Assembly (NCBI GenBank): GCA_019359675.1
Contig: JAHHGX010000023.1
Span: forward strand, 1 to 57,191
Source of the DNA: Calothrix sp. FI2-JRJ7
GTDB taxonomy: Bacteria > Cyanobacteriota > Cyanobacteriia > Cyanobacteriales > Nostocaceae
Direction: 5' to 3'
Length of the DNA: 57,191 nucleotides
Each line of letters opens with the position of its first letter. The stretch's first letter is position 1. This document shows, piece after piece, positions 8,699 to 18,200 of the stretch. A model generated the notes under the pieces. The model ran no database searches, had not been told where the DNA came from, and worked only from the letters and a program-made list of their open reading frames with translations. The position numbers and the translations under genes are program-made.

Positions 8699-8772
8699 TT
8701 CAAGAAACCGGGTTTTTACACAGAATTGTTGTTTCTATTGCAAGGTATCAACAAAAAAAACCCGGTTTCTAG
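8699..8772. repeat. AAACCGGGTTT-family palindromic repeat
   Basis: CAAGAAACCGGGTTTTT is followed about 45 bases later by the inverted arm AAAAACCCGGTTTCT. The element lies between the rexT stop and the dead AraC gene and can form a hairpin useful as a bidirectional terminator. Related copies occur at 22998, 29176, 30591, 42023 and 49724. Confidence 0.8.
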
Positions 8773-9453
8773 GCGCCTTCGCGAAAATATTTGGGAGTGG
8801 CTCCAACAATTTTGCTCTCATTGGGAAGTAAAATGGCTGGGATGAGAAAACCTAACTTGGTACGCAATTTCTGCTGCTGAATATTGCGTAACTTTTAATA
8901 GTACTTTTGCTCTCTCAATTCTTCGCTGTAAGATATAGCGATGAGGAGGTTCTCCAGTCAAAAATTTGAAAGCGCGGGCAAAATGGAACTGACTCATTGG
9001 TACAAAAGAAGCAATGGTTTCGATAGATAATTCGGATGCCAGGTTATCTTCGATATAATCTTTTATTTGCTTTAATTTAAGGGCGCCAATAACACCAGCT
9101 TCTTGTTTGGGAGTTTTAATTATACCTGTGTAGTTTCTAAGCAAATGTAGTGAGAGCAAGTTACGTAGAGACTCTACATATAAGTTTCCTGCCAAACCGC
9201 CGTTTATTGCCTCTTATTTTAATAACTGTGCGACGTGTAAAATTGTTGCATCTGGAAAAATAGCTTTATGCTCTAACTCAATATTAGTCGAAAGTCCGCT
9301 TTCGCCGGTTAGGCGCCGGAGTAAGGTAGGTTCTAAAAGTAAATTTACATACTCGCTTTTTTTGTGTCGCTGATGCCAGACAAACTCACGTTCTGAGTAT
9401 AAAAATACGCTTCCTGCTGGTAAAGTAGTTGTTTGTGGTTTACCCCCATCCAC
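8769..9453 (-). pseudogene. AraC-family transcriptional regulator, disrupted
   Basis: Reading from 9453 downward, an N-terminal ligand-domain-like segment (LPAGSVFLYSEREFVWHQ) runs to LHVAQLLK. It then meets an in-frame TAA at 9214-9216 and resumes in the same frame with EAINGGLAGNLYVESLRNLL. The AraC helix-turn-helix region follows (LSIETIASFVPMSQFHFARAF, then AAEIAYQVRFSHPSHFTSQ). At about 8820 the frame shifts, and the expected end IVGATPKYFREGA is read in another frame up to a TAG at 8769. The extreme N-terminus may also be shifted near 9453. One nonsense mutation plus at least one frameshift mark a recently dead gene. Confidence 0.85.
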
Positions 9454-9771
9454 TGACGACCATACTCAATAACCAAATCATTTCACTCAGCTTTGTAGAT
9501 ACATGCCTTTGGTTCAGTGTTAGGTGGTTGCATATAAAACTTTATTTAACAAATTTTTAATAATTTTGATTATATGTCACCGCCGTAACTTCAACAACAC
9601 GATTATGAACGGATGTAACAAATAAGTGATATCACCCTTGAAACAAATTCAATATTTCTGTATTGTTTATCTGTATTGTTTAATTATTTGTGCCCATAAC
9701 GTCGTTGAATACTTTGGCGCCGTTTTATGGTACGTACAGGATAATATATAAAACAAAGCTTTATTAAAAAG
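9454..9771. other. gene-free interval, 318 bp
   Basis: The proximal end may contain the decayed start of the AraC gene (a frame reading DLVIEYGRQW occurs just above 9453). The rest is AT-rich leader sequence for the 271-aa gene, with a short ACGGATGTAAC half-repeat near 9606. No other feature is seen. Confidence 0.5.
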
Positions 9772-10587
9772 ATGCTAGAAAATCAAGAAAAACAGGCGCT
9801 ACCAATCAAAAAGCCGAAACCAACTATAGAATCTGTAGAAAAGGATTCTAACACCTCAAGTGCTGAACTATTTTTTAAGGCAGTAGGTATCATACCTGCT
9901 ATTGTAGACTTCGACGAAGAGAAAAAATCTGCTACTATTACAGTTAGTGGTAATAAATACCCATTATTCTACATTGCCACGAACAAAGGATTAAAAGCTT
10001 TTGACGCACTTAAAAAGTGTGTAGCAAATCAAGGTAATCGTCAACGATTAATAGTCTACCCAAAAATAACTCACTTTCCAGGACGAGATAAAGCGCATCA
10101 AATCGGATTTCAGCTTGTAGCATTTGATGCAGGCAATAATGAAGGAATGTGTAAAGAGTTGAAAGACTTTGAATTTAAATTAAGTGGAATATGGCAATTT
10201 ATCCCAGTGTGTCAGGTACCTTGTATTTCTGTCTTCAAAAACTTTACAGAAGATAGATTAGAATATGTAAAAAAATCAGATATTACCAAACGTGTTAGAT
10301 ACATGAAAGCAAGTCACATACCTTTATTTTGGAGAGATTCGCTCGTACCACCATTCAGATTTAATCCCAAAATACCGAAAGAACAACAGAAAAGACCATA
10401 CTTTGTTTCTGTAATAGCAAAGTTCCTTCCTCAAAAGAATGTATTTGGTTTTGAGTCACTTGCTCAAATGCCATTAGAAGAACCACCCAAGTTCTTTAAA
10501 GCGAGTAAGAAAATGAAAGCTGATGCACTTAAATTACGTAAAGAAGAAGCTGCACCTCAAAAAGAATCAACTCTACAAAATGTTTAA
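9772..10587 (+). CDS. hypothetical protein, 271 aa
   Basis: I do not recognise this protein. Residues 1-30 are polar and Lys/Pro-rich and probably disordered. A beta-rich core of about 200 residues follows, with segments such as KKSATITVSGNKYPLFYIA, RQRLIVYPKITHFPGRDKA, IGFQLVAFD, IWQFIPVCQVPCISVFKNF and RPYFVSVIAKFLP. The C-terminus is a Lys/Glu-rich tail (about 240-271). There is no signal peptide or membrane segment. Alternating strands with basic surfaces would suit a nucleic-acid-binding OB-like fold, but this is only an impression. The ATG at 9772 is credible. A hairpin terminator lies just after the stop. It is monocistronic. Confidence 0.75.
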   Translation: MLENQEKQALPIKKPKPTIESVEKDSNTSSAELFFKAVGIIPAIVDFDEEKKSATITVSGNKYPLFYIATNKGLKAFDALKKCVANQGNRQRLIVYPKITHFPGRDKAHQIGFQLVAFDAGNNEGMCKELKDFEFKLSGIWQFIPVCQVPCISVFKNFTEDRLEYVKKSDITKRVRYMKASHIPLFWRDSLVPPFRFNPKIPKEQQKRPYFVSVIAKFLPQKNVFGFESLAQMPLEEPPKFFKASKKMKADALKLRKEEAAPQKESTLQNV

Positions 10588-10597
10588 CTAAGATGAT

Positions 10598-10630
10598 AAG
10601 CGTGGGATTTTTTCACGCTTCTTTCTTTGT
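10598..10630 (+). terminator. intrinsic terminator of the 271-aa gene
   Basis: A 7-bp stem AAGCGTG/CACGCTT closes a GGATTTTTT loop, followed by the T-rich tail CTTTCTTTGTG. It lies ten bases past the stop codon. Confidence 0.65.
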
Positions 10631-10721
10631 GTACAACAGTCGCGCCTTTTCTGAAGGACAGGTTTAGAATGAAAGTTAAGAAATTGATTTTAAATAAAAA
10701 GTATTAGGTTAAAAATGATAG

Positions 10722-11000
10722 TCAAGGTGATTGACGCACATTCGCAGCATTCTTTTGCGCTTCTGCATAAATTGCTAATGCAGCAGCCATATGTTGTTCT
10801 GCTTCCTCACCTTTTGATTGGAACCATGCTAAAGTTTCAAAACCAATACGAATAGCAACTGTTGCCAATGATGATGAAGGCTTTTTTAACTTTGCTTTTG
10901 AGAAAAACTCATCTGTAAGAGGTGGAATATGTGATGTGTCAATATCATCGTCAGTCATTGCATCAATTCTAGACCAGTCGGTTCTTGAGGTATTGTTCAT
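10722..11000 (-). CDS. brnA: BrnA-family antitoxin
   Basis: This 92-aa protein resembles the BrnA antitoxin of the BrnTA type II toxin-antitoxin system, which neutralises the BrnT ribonuclease and autoregulates the operon. The family core HIPPLTDEFFSKAKLKKP and the C-terminal ribbon-helix-helix-like part (FETLAWFQSKGEEAEQHMAAALAIYAEAQK) are present and uninterrupted. I choose the ATG at 11000, which has a good ribosome-binding site (AAAGGA, 7 bases upstream); an in-frame TTG at 11024 has none. Upstream, the toxin gene is truncated and now overlaps this gene, so the antitoxin appears to be an orphan survivor. Confidence 0.75.
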   Translation of the reverse strand: MNNTSRTDWSRIDAMTDDDIDTSHIPPLTDEFFSKAKLKKPSSSLATVAIRIGFETLAWFQSKGEEAEQHMAAALAIYAEAQKNAANVRQSP

Positions 11001-11124
11001 TACGTTTCCTTTCATCAAGCTCAACCGCTATCGGCAACTGAAAAACTCGATAAGCATCGGCAAAATCAAAACCGTGCTTACTTATGTTAAGCTCGTTTTT
11101 CTGCTCGTCCCACTCAAAATTCAT
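10969..11124 (-). pseudogene. brnT: truncated BrnT toxin gene
   Basis: From an ATG at 11124 the minus strand reads MNFEWDEQKNELNISKHGFD and continues FADAYRVFQLPIAVELDERK before a TAG at 10969. This is the N-terminal half of BrnT, a small ribonuclease toxin of about 90 residues. The C-terminal half is missing: after about residue 42 the frame runs out through the brnA start region. A deletion joining mid-brnT to brnA explains the 32-base overlap. Residues needed from the second half are absent, so the product should be inactive. Confidence 0.8.
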
Positions 11125-11353
11125 GTCTAAAATTTATGAGTTCAACTCATTACATTTATAATAAGTGCAACAGTTCTATGCAAGCGCTAAGTGTCAATTG
11201 AAGGCGAGAAACATAAACTATGTCCTCAATTTAACTATATTAACACAACTTGATTTGCTTAGGAATGCTCCTGATTGACAGATTAAAATATTTGTCCGAA
11301 GAATAGGTTTAAAATGAAAGTAAATATTTGTTTATTTATCTTTACTTTTAAGC

Positions 11354-14300
11354 ATGAAACGCATCGTTTTGATTGCTGGGTTTGAATCGTTCAACGCTGA
11401 CTTATATCGTAAAGCGGCTGAAATGGCTGTTTTACGTTGTCCTGAGTTAGATGTGTGTGTATATAGCGATAGGGATATAAGTAGTAAGCAAGTTGAGGTT
11501 GAAGCAGCACTCAAGAACGCCGATGTGTTTTTTGGCAGTTTATTATTTGATTATGACCAAGTGATTTGGTTACGTGAGAGAATCGCAGAAATTCCCATTA
11601 GGCTTGTGTTTGAGTCAGCTTTGGAATTAATGGCGTTAACTAAAATAGGCGCCTTTTCCATAGGTGATAAGCCCAAGGGAATGCCTAAGCCTGTAAAATT
11701 TATACTTGATAAATTCAGTAATGGACGCGAGGAGGATAAACTCGCAGGTTATATCAGCTTTTTAAAGATTGGTCCCAAACTGCTTAAATATGTCCCCGTT
11801 CAAAAAGTCCAAGACCTCCGTAACTGGCTCATTATATATGGATATTGGAACGCTGGTGGCGCCGATAATGTGGCATCATTATTTTGGACACTTGGCGAAA
11901 AATATCTGAATCTTAAAGTCGGAGAAATACCCCCACCTGTTGAAACTCCTAATATGGGGTTATTACATCCCGACTACCAAGGATATTTTGAATCTCCACA
12001 CGAATATTTAGAGTGGTATGAAAAAATACATTCTGTTTCATCACCCATTATTGGAATTCTGTTATATCGTAAACACGTTATTACCAAACAACCTTATATT
12101 CCCCAATTAATTAAAAAATTTGAAGATGCTGGGTTAATACCACTACCTATATTTATCAATGGTGTTGAAGGACATGTCGCTGTTCGTGACTGGATGACGA
12201 GCGAGCATGAAACTATTCAGCGCTATAAAGATAATATTGAAACACCTTCTTTATCTAAAGAAGCTGTCAAAGTTGATGCAATAGTTTCTACTATTGGTTT
12301 TCCTCTGGTCGGTGGGCCTGCTGGTTCGATGGAAGCAGGTAGACAAATTGAGGTAGCAAAAAGAATTCTCAGCAGTAAAAATATTCCGTATTTTGTCGCT
12401 GCACCTTTGTTAATTCAAGATATTCATTCTTGGACTCGTCAGGGGATTGGTGGATTGCAAAGTGTCGTTTTATACGCATTGCCTGAATTGGATGGCGCCA
12501 TCGATACTGTTCCTTTAGGTGGTTTAGTAGGGGAAGATATATATTTAGTCCCGGAACGTGTCAATAGATTAATTGGTCGGGTTAAAAGCTGGGTTAGTTT
12601 AAGACAAAAACCTGAAAAAGAACGTAAAATAGCTGTGATATTATATGGCTTTCCTCCTGGATATGGCGCCACTGGTACGGCAGCTTTGTTAAATGTGCCT
12701 CGGAGTTTGATTAAGTTTTTGGAAGCTTTGAAGGCTCAAGGTTATGATGTGGGAGAATTTCCGGAAGATGGAGAAGAGTTAATTAAACGAGTTAAAGATG
12801 CTGATGAATCTAATATAGGACAGGTTCATGTAAGGATTTTGGAGAAGTGGCTTGGTTATTTGCATTCCTCACGTATTGAGAAGCAGTGGAAGTCTTTGAC
12901 GGATAGTGGTATTAAAACTTATGGCGATGAGTTTCATATTGGTGGTGTAAATTTAGGTAATGTTTGGATTGGTGTGCAACCTCCTTTGGGTATTCAAGGA
13001 GACCCGATGCGGTTGATGTTTGAACGTGATTTGACACCTCATCCACAGTATGCTGCTTATTATAAGTGGTTACAAAATGGGTTTCAGGCTGATGCTATAG
13101 TTCATTTTGGTATGCATGGCACTGTGGAATGGTTGCCTGGTTCTCCTTTAGGTAATACTGGCTATTCTTGGTCGGATATTTTATTGGGTAATTTACCTAA
13201 TCTATATATATATGCTGCTAATAATCCTTCTGAGTCGATATTGGCGAAGCGTCGCGGTTATGGAACGTTGATATCGCATAATGTGCCTCCTTATGGACGT
13301 GCGGGGTTATATAAGGAGTTGGTTGCTTTACGAGATTTAATTGCTGAGTACCGTGAGGAACCGACGAAGAATTATATTTTGAAGGAAGCTATTTGTAAGA
13401 AGATTGTTGATAGTGGGTTGGATAGTGATTGTCCGTTTGAAGAGGCGCGTAAGTTGGGGATTAGTTTTAGTCCTGAGAATGTGAAGTTGTTTAGTGCGCG
13501 TGTTTTTGATGATTATTTGGTGGTGTTGTATGAGTATTTGCAGGTTTTAGAGAATAGGTTGTTTTCTTCGGGGTTACATGTTTTGGGTGAGGCGCCTGAT
13601 GATGAGAGGATGGAGTGTTATTTGGAAGCTTATTTTGGAGAAGAATTAACAGGCAAGGGAGAAGAAGGGACTCTAAGGATGCCCATCCCACAAGAGAAAG
13701 AAATTAGGGAGTTGTTGATGCGTACTACTGATGAGTTGACGAATCTTTTACGAGGTTTGAATGGTGAGTATATTCTGCCGGCACCTGGTGGTGATTTGTT
13801 ACGTGATGGTGCTGGGGTGTTACCTACGGGGAGGAATATTCATGCTTTAGACCCTTATCGAATGCCTTCTCCTGCTGCTTATGAGAGGGGTAGGGAGATT
13901 GCTAAAAAGATTTTGGCGCAGCATTTGGAGGCAAATGGGGAGTATCCAGAGACTGTTGCTGTGATGTTATGGGGGTTGGATGCAATTAAAACTAAGGGTG
14001 AGTCGCTAGGTATTTTGTTGGAGTTGGTTGGCGCCGAACCTGTGAAAGAGGGTACGGGAAGGGTTGTTCGTTATGAGTTGAAGTCTTTGGAGGAAATTGG
14101 GCGCCCTCGTATTGATGTTTTGGCTAATTTATCGGGTATTTTTCGCGATAGTTTTGTCAATATTATTGAGTTGTTGGATGATTTGTTTGCACGCGCGGCA
14201 GATGCATTGGAACCGGAAGAGAAGAATTATATTAGAAAGCACGCTTTGGCTTTGAAAGCACAAGGTGTAGAAAATGCTTCCGCAAGATTATTTTCTAACC

Positions 14301-15001
14301 CAGCAGGTGATTTTGGTTCACTAGTTAACGACCAAGTTGTTGATGGAAATTGGGAATCTGGAGACGAACTTGCAAACACTTGGCAAAGTCGTAATGCTTT
14401 TAGCTACGGTAGAAACGATAAAGGACAAGCACGTAAAGATGTACTAAATACTTTACTCAAAACTACAAGTCAAATAATTCAAGAAATAGATTCTGTAGAA
14501 TACGGGTTGACCGACATTCAAGAATATTACGCTAATACAGGTGGGTTAAAAAAAGCCGCAGAAAAACAACGCGGTAAAAAAGTCACAGCTAGTTTTGTAG
14601 AAAGCTTCTCTAAAGATACTACACCTCGACAATTAGATGACTTACTTAGAATGGAATACCGCACCAAGTTACTAAACCCCAAATGGGCATTGGCTATGGT
14701 AAACCAAGGAAGCGGTGGCGCCTATGAAATATCCCAACGCATGACAGCATTAATAGGTTGGGGTGGTACCGTTGATTTTACCGATAATTGGGTTTATGAC
14801 CAAGCCGCCGATACTTATGCACTAAACCCTGAGATGTCAGAAAAATTACGCAAAGCAAACCCCGAAGCATTTCGTAATATCATTAGCAGAATGCTAGAAG
14901 CAAATGGACGCGGTTTTTGGGATGCAAGCGAAGATAAATTACAAAAGCTCAGAGAACTATATGAATTAACAGATGAACAACTAGAAGGCATTACTACCTA
15001 A
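11354..15001 (+). CDS. magnesium chelatase H-subunit (ChlH/BchH) paralogue
   Basis: This 1215-aa protein of the ChlH/BchH/CobN family binds protoporphyrin (or a corrin) and is the site of metal insertion driven by the I and D ATPase subunits. It has the N-terminal ChlH-type domain (about 1-160, starting MKRIVLIAGFESFNADLYRK) and the long CobN/Mg-chelatase domain. Conserved blocks include IVSTIGFPLVGGPAGSME, QPPLGIQGDPMRLMFERD, FGMHGTVEWLPGSPLGNTGY and the C-terminal MTALIGWGGTVDFTDNWVYD. It is about 110 residues shorter than the main cyanobacterial ChlH (about 1330 aa) and starts differently, so I read it as the second paralogue rather than housekeeping ChlH. No chlI or chlD lies nearby. It carries eight GGCGCC hexamers. 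Confidence 0.88.
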   Translation: MKRIVLIAGFESFNADLYRKAAEMAVLRCPELDVCVYSDRDISSKQVEVEAALKNADVFFGSLLFDYDQVIWLRERIAEIPIRLVFESALELMALTKIGAFSIGDKPKGMPKPVKFILDKFSNGREEDKLAGYISFLKIGPKLLKYVPVQKVQDLRNWLIIYGYWNAGGADNVASLFWTLGEKYLNLKVGEIPPPVETPNMGLLHPDYQGYFESPHEYLEWYEKIHSVSSPIIGILLYRKHVITKQPYIPQLIKKFEDAGLIPLPIFINGVEGHVAVRDWMTSEHETIQRYKDNIETPSLSKEAVKVDAIVSTIGFPLVGGPAGSMEAGRQIEVAKRILSSKNIPYFVAAPLLIQDIHSWTRQGIGGLQSVVLYALPELDGAIDTVPLGGLVGEDIYLVPERVNRLIGRVKSWVSLRQKPEKERKIAVILYGFPPGYGATGTAALLNVPRSLIKFLEALKAQGYDVGEFPEDGEELIKRVKDADESNIGQVHVRILEKWLGYLHSSRIEKQWKSLTDSGIKTYGDEFHIGGVNLGNVWIGVQPPLGIQGDPMRLMFERDLTPHPQYAAYYKWLQNGFQADAIVHFGMHGTVEWLPGSPLGNTGYSWSDILLGNLPNLYIYAANNPSESILAKRRGYGTLISHNVPPYGRAGLYKELVALRDLIAEYREEPTKNYILKEAICKKIVDSGLDSDCPFEEARKLGISFSPENVKLFSARVFDDYLVVLYEYLQVLENRLFSSGLHVLGEAPDDERMECYLEAYFGEELTGKGEEGTLRMPIPQEKEIRELLMRTTDELTNLLRGLNGEYILPAPGGDLLRDGAGVLPTGRNIHALDPYRMPSPAAYERGREIAKKILAQHLEANGEYPETVAVMLWGLDAIKTKGESLGILLELVGAEPVKEGTGRVVRYELKSLEEIGRPRIDVLANLSGIFRDSFVNIIELLDDLFARAADALEPEEKNYIRKHALALKAQGVENASARLFSNPAGDFGSLVNDQVVDGNWESGDELANTWQSRNAFSYGRNDKGQARKDVLNTLLKTTSQIIQEIDSVEYGLTDIQEYYANTGGLKKAAEKQRGKKVTASFVESFSKDTTPRQLDDLLRMEYRTKLLNPKWALAMVNQGSGGAYEISQRMTALIGWGGTVDFTDNWVYDQAADTYALNPEMSEKLRKANPEAFRNIISRMLEANGRGFWDASEDKLQKLRELYELTDEQLEGITT

Positions 15002-15026
15002 CTAGTATATAAAAGCACCCTCTTGT

Positions 15027-15044
15027 GAAGCGGGCATCCCTGCC
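15027..15044. terminator. hairpin between convergent chelatase and reductase genes
   Basis: GCGGGCATCCCTGCCCGC can fold as a GC-rich hairpin about 25 bases past the chelatase stop. It belongs to a GGGC-ATCC-GCCC repeat seen also near 18205, 38487 and 39991. It lacks a clear T run. Confidence 0.5.
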
Positions 15045-15177
15045 CGCCTGTCTACCATTTAAACTGGGGGTATCAACCTCAATATAGCGCTTAGGGGCTG
15101 CGAAATTACGTGAACTGGGAGAAGACCCTAATTCAATATAAATAATAACAGGCGCCTCTTAATCAATCAAAAAGCAC

Positions 15178-15882
15178 CTAATTTTCAGATTTAATAACGC
15201 GGTAATGTAAAAATACTTCTTGTTCGACTTGTTTTACTTCTAATAATTCTAATCGCGGCGCCATTTTTTCTATAAACCCGGCGCCTGCTACTAATGAGGG
15301 TGCATTAGTACCACCTAAAAGTAACGGGCAAACGGTTAACCAAAATTCGTCTATTAAATTTTGTTCTAGCATTGAGGCCACTAGTTGACTACCACCTAGC
15401 ACAGCCAGCTTTTCAATACCAATTGTTGCGAAATACTCGAGGGCAGCAACAAGATTAATATTTGTTTGCGAAGACTTTAAATTATCTTTAAATACTAAAA
15501 TTTGCTCAAATTCGCTCCGATGGCGCCAGTTAGTTGCTCCTTCGTCGGTTGTGAGCAACCAGCGACGCACTAGCTGTTTAAAAAAACGAATTTCCGGATT
15601 CATGTTTGCCTTTTCTGTAATAACTATATGAAGAGGCTGTGAATCTTTACCCGAATTTTCTCTATGTTGGAGTAAATTAGAGTCCGTGACAGTCAATGTT
15701 GTGCCATACGCTCGTAAAGTACTGGCGCCAAATAACACCGCGTCGGCAATGGCAATTTGTTTTTCTAAATGTGCCTTGTCATTTTTTGACCCGAAGCGTG
15801 CAGGTGAGTGTTGGAAATCTGCTATTTTGCCATCAGCACTCATTGCAAGGACTACTGTAACATTAGGACGAGGTGTGAGCAT
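15178..15882 (-). CDS. RibD C-terminal domain / dihydrofolate reductase-like protein
   Basis: This 234-aa protein has the fold of the reductase half of RibD, which uses NADPH to reduce the ribosylamino-pyrimidine intermediate of riboflavin synthesis. Recognisable parts are VTVVLAMSADGKIAD at the N-terminus, the substrate-loop DAVLFGASTLRAYG (about 48-61), the nucleotide-binding IEKLAVLGGSQLVASML (about 155-171) and IDEFWLTVCPLLLGG. There is no deaminase domain, so it is a stand-alone reductase; whether it acts in riboflavin synthesis or on another pyrimidine/pterin is open. It converges with the chelatase gene. Start ATG at 15882. Confidence 0.85.
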   Translation of the reverse strand: MLTPRPNVTVVLAMSADGKIADFQHSPARFGSKNDKAHLEKQIAIADAVLFGASTLRAYGTTLTVTDSNLLQHRENSGKDSQPLHIVITEKANMNPEIRFFKQLVRRWLLTTDEGATNWRHRSEFEQILVFKDNLKSSQTNINLVAALEYFATIGIEKLAVLGGSQLVASMLEQNLIDEFWLTVCPLLLGGTNAPSLVAGAGFIEKMAPRLELLEVKQVEQEVFLHYRVIKSEN

Positions 15883-16115
15883 TTTGTCAAGCTTTAAACA
15901 TCTACTTGTTGCAATTTTTAGGAAAGCGTGTCACACACGTAGGTGCTAGATGGGTGTATAATTTTTAGTCAGGGTAGTAACCCTACATAATTTGCTGTTC
16001 ATTTTGTCACCAATAATCGATTTATGCTTACCTCATAATCATTCTTTAATAACTTTTTTCATGGAGTTAAGATATTGTAGCTGTTGTGGTTTGCATATGC
16101 TAAGTGAGATTGCCG

Positions 16116-18164
16116 ATGCCTAAACCGCGTCCTTCATCGTTTCGTCGTTTACTGTTTTCCAGGATTCTGCTATTGTCAGTTCCGGTTTTGTTGACCGGAG
16201 AATTTATAGTCTTCAGGAAAGCACGTCAAACTCAGCTTGAAACTGCACAACAAAATTTGACCGAAAGTGCTGACATCAAGGCTGAAAAAATTACCAACAA
16301 TGTTGAAAGTCTCAAAAGTAATTTACTTACAGCAACTCAAATTGACTTGATTCGGTCTGGTGACAGTGCCACTGTGCAACAATTTATTAATAAACTTGAA
16401 AAAAATTTATCTAATATTGAATGTGTTCAGTTTAGCGATTTAGAAAATCATAAAGTTATCGCTAGTACTTGCGAAGACGAACTGCTCGATGATATCGAAG
16501 CAATGGAAGCATCTAGTGGTATTAGAGCTACAATCGTTATTCCACCCAAGGTTTACATTAAATCTATCAAAAATTCTGAGCGGGGAACTCAAAATAAATT
16601 ACAGCTTCTACTATCGGCGCCTGTGCAAGATAACACGGGTACAATTAGATATGCGCTCACCATTCAAGCCGAGTTGCAACAAAAAGTCAGAAAAAAACCA
16701 GGACTACTAACAGGGTCAACCGTAGTTATTTCGGATGATGGGAAAATTTTGGCACATCCTATTGAAGAACGTGTAGGTAAAAATATTGCTCAACATGCTG
16801 ATGCTGCAAGGTTACAGCAAATTGTTAAAAATGCCATATCAGGTAAAAAATATAGCTTACAGTTTTTCTTTGAAAAGCAAGGTGAAGAATTACTTGCAGG
16901 TTACACTGCAATTAAAAATCCTATTTCAAATGTCCCTGGTCAAAAATGGATTATTTTGGATGTTACCACTTTAGATAACGCTTTATATGGCTTAATAGAA
17001 CTTAAGGTTATTTTATTTATTTTAACATTGGGCTTAGTCGGTGCCTGTTTAGTAGCATCATTATGTTTAGCACGCTATTTAGCACGTCCGGTAGAAAAAC
17101 TTTGTGATTATGCGTTAAATATCAATTCGAGTTCGCAATCATTGCGTGTTCCCCGTTTTCAAATTCGCGAGTTCAACCAGCTATCGGGAGCAATTGACCA
17201 TATGGTCAAACGATTGAGAAGTTGGGGAGAAGAACTTGAAATAGCTTGGCAAGACTCAAAAACAGCCAACCAAGTCAAAAGTCAGTTCATAGCAACAGCT
17301 TCACACGAATTGAGAAATCCTCTCAATACAATTATGACCTGCGTTAAATTGGTACGCGATAATTCGTGCGATAGTAGAGAAGAAGAACTCGAATATCTTA
17401 AAATTGCTGACGATACAGCAATACATCTACTGGAAATAATCAACGATTTGCTTGATATTTCCAAAATCGAAGCAGGAAAACTATCGGTATTTTTAGAGAA
17501 AATCGATTTATGTGACATATTAAAAGAAGTCATAAACCTACAGTCAGTCAACATTCAGCAAAAAGGTTTAAAGTTAAACATTCCAGAATTAGAAAATTCT
17601 ATACCTGTGAATGCAGACCCAATCAAATTAAAGCAGGTTTTGATAAATATAATTAGTAATGCTACAAAATTTACAGAAGAAGGAAGTATTACAATTCTTA
17701 CTGAAATGATTTATCAAGATGAATTGACAAATAATCAATCACATGTAGTAATTAGTGTCATAGATACGGGCATTGGTATAGAACCAGAGCAACAGCATAA
17801 ATTATTTCGTCCCTTTGTAATGGTAGAAGGCGCCAAAAATCGTGAACTTGGTGGTACAGGATTAGGACTAGCAATATCTCGCAACTTAATCGAAATGATG
17901 GCGGGTACAATTTCTTTAAAAAGTGCAGGTATCAATAAAGGCACTACTATCAAAATTACCTTACCCTTAATTAATGCCACTGATAGTACAACAGAAAATA
18001 TACCGCCAATAGCACTACCTGAAGTGCCAAGTATTAAACATCTAGTAGCTCAACCTTCAGCACTTGAAGAAACAAGTATAGCTCATACAATTGAAAAATC
18101 AAGCTTTAAGTTGTTAAACCGAAAATTAAGAACTAGTCATAATAACAAAACAAAAAGTAAATAA
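16116..18164 (+). CDS. membrane sensor histidine kinase with Cache-like sensor
   Basis: This 682-aa kinase has a first membrane helix at about residues 14-32 (LLFSRILLLSVPVLLTGEF) and an extracytoplasmic sensor of about 260 residues with a Cache-type end (VISDDGKILAHPIEERVGKN, then WIILDVTTLDNALYGL). A second membrane helix at about 297-318 and a HAMP linker follow, then a HisKA domain with the phospho-accepting His in SHELRNPLNTI (about 396) and an HATPase domain (IISNATKFTEEGS, VIDTGIGIEP, GTGLGLAI). A low-complexity tail of about 60 residues ends the protein. No response regulator is adjacent. I prefer the ATG at 16116 over a GTG at 16104. It senses an unknown small molecule. Confidence 0.92.
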   Translation: MPKPRPSSFRRLLFSRILLLSVPVLLTGEFIVFRKARQTQLETAQQNLTESADIKAEKITNNVESLKSNLLTATQIDLIRSGDSATVQQFINKLEKNLSNIECVQFSDLENHKVIASTCEDELLDDIEAMEASSGIRATIVIPPKVYIKSIKNSERGTQNKLQLLLSAPVQDNTGTIRYALTIQAELQQKVRKKPGLLTGSTVVISDDGKILAHPIEERVGKNIAQHADAARLQQIVKNAISGKKYSLQFFFEKQGEELLAGYTAIKNPISNVPGQKWIILDVTTLDNALYGLIELKVILFILTLGLVGACLVASLCLARYLARPVEKLCDYALNINSSSQSLRVPRFQIREFNQLSGAIDHMVKRLRSWGEELEIAWQDSKTANQVKSQFIATASHELRNPLNTIMTCVKLVRDNSCDSREEELEYLKIADDTAIHLLEIINDLLDISKIEAGKLSVFLEKIDLCDILKEVINLQSVNIQQKGLKLNIPELENSIPVNADPIKLKQVLINIISNATKFTEEGSITILTEMIYQDELTNNQSHVVISVIDTGIGIEPEQQHKLFRPFVMVEGAKNRELGGTGLGLAISRNLIEMMAGTISLKSAGINKGTTIKITLPLINATDSTTENIPPIALPEVPSIKHLVAQPSALEETSIAHTIEKSSFKLLNRKLRTSHNNKTKSK

Positions 18165-18200
18165 ACACAAATAGTTTGAATGAACTAATATAGTTTATAG

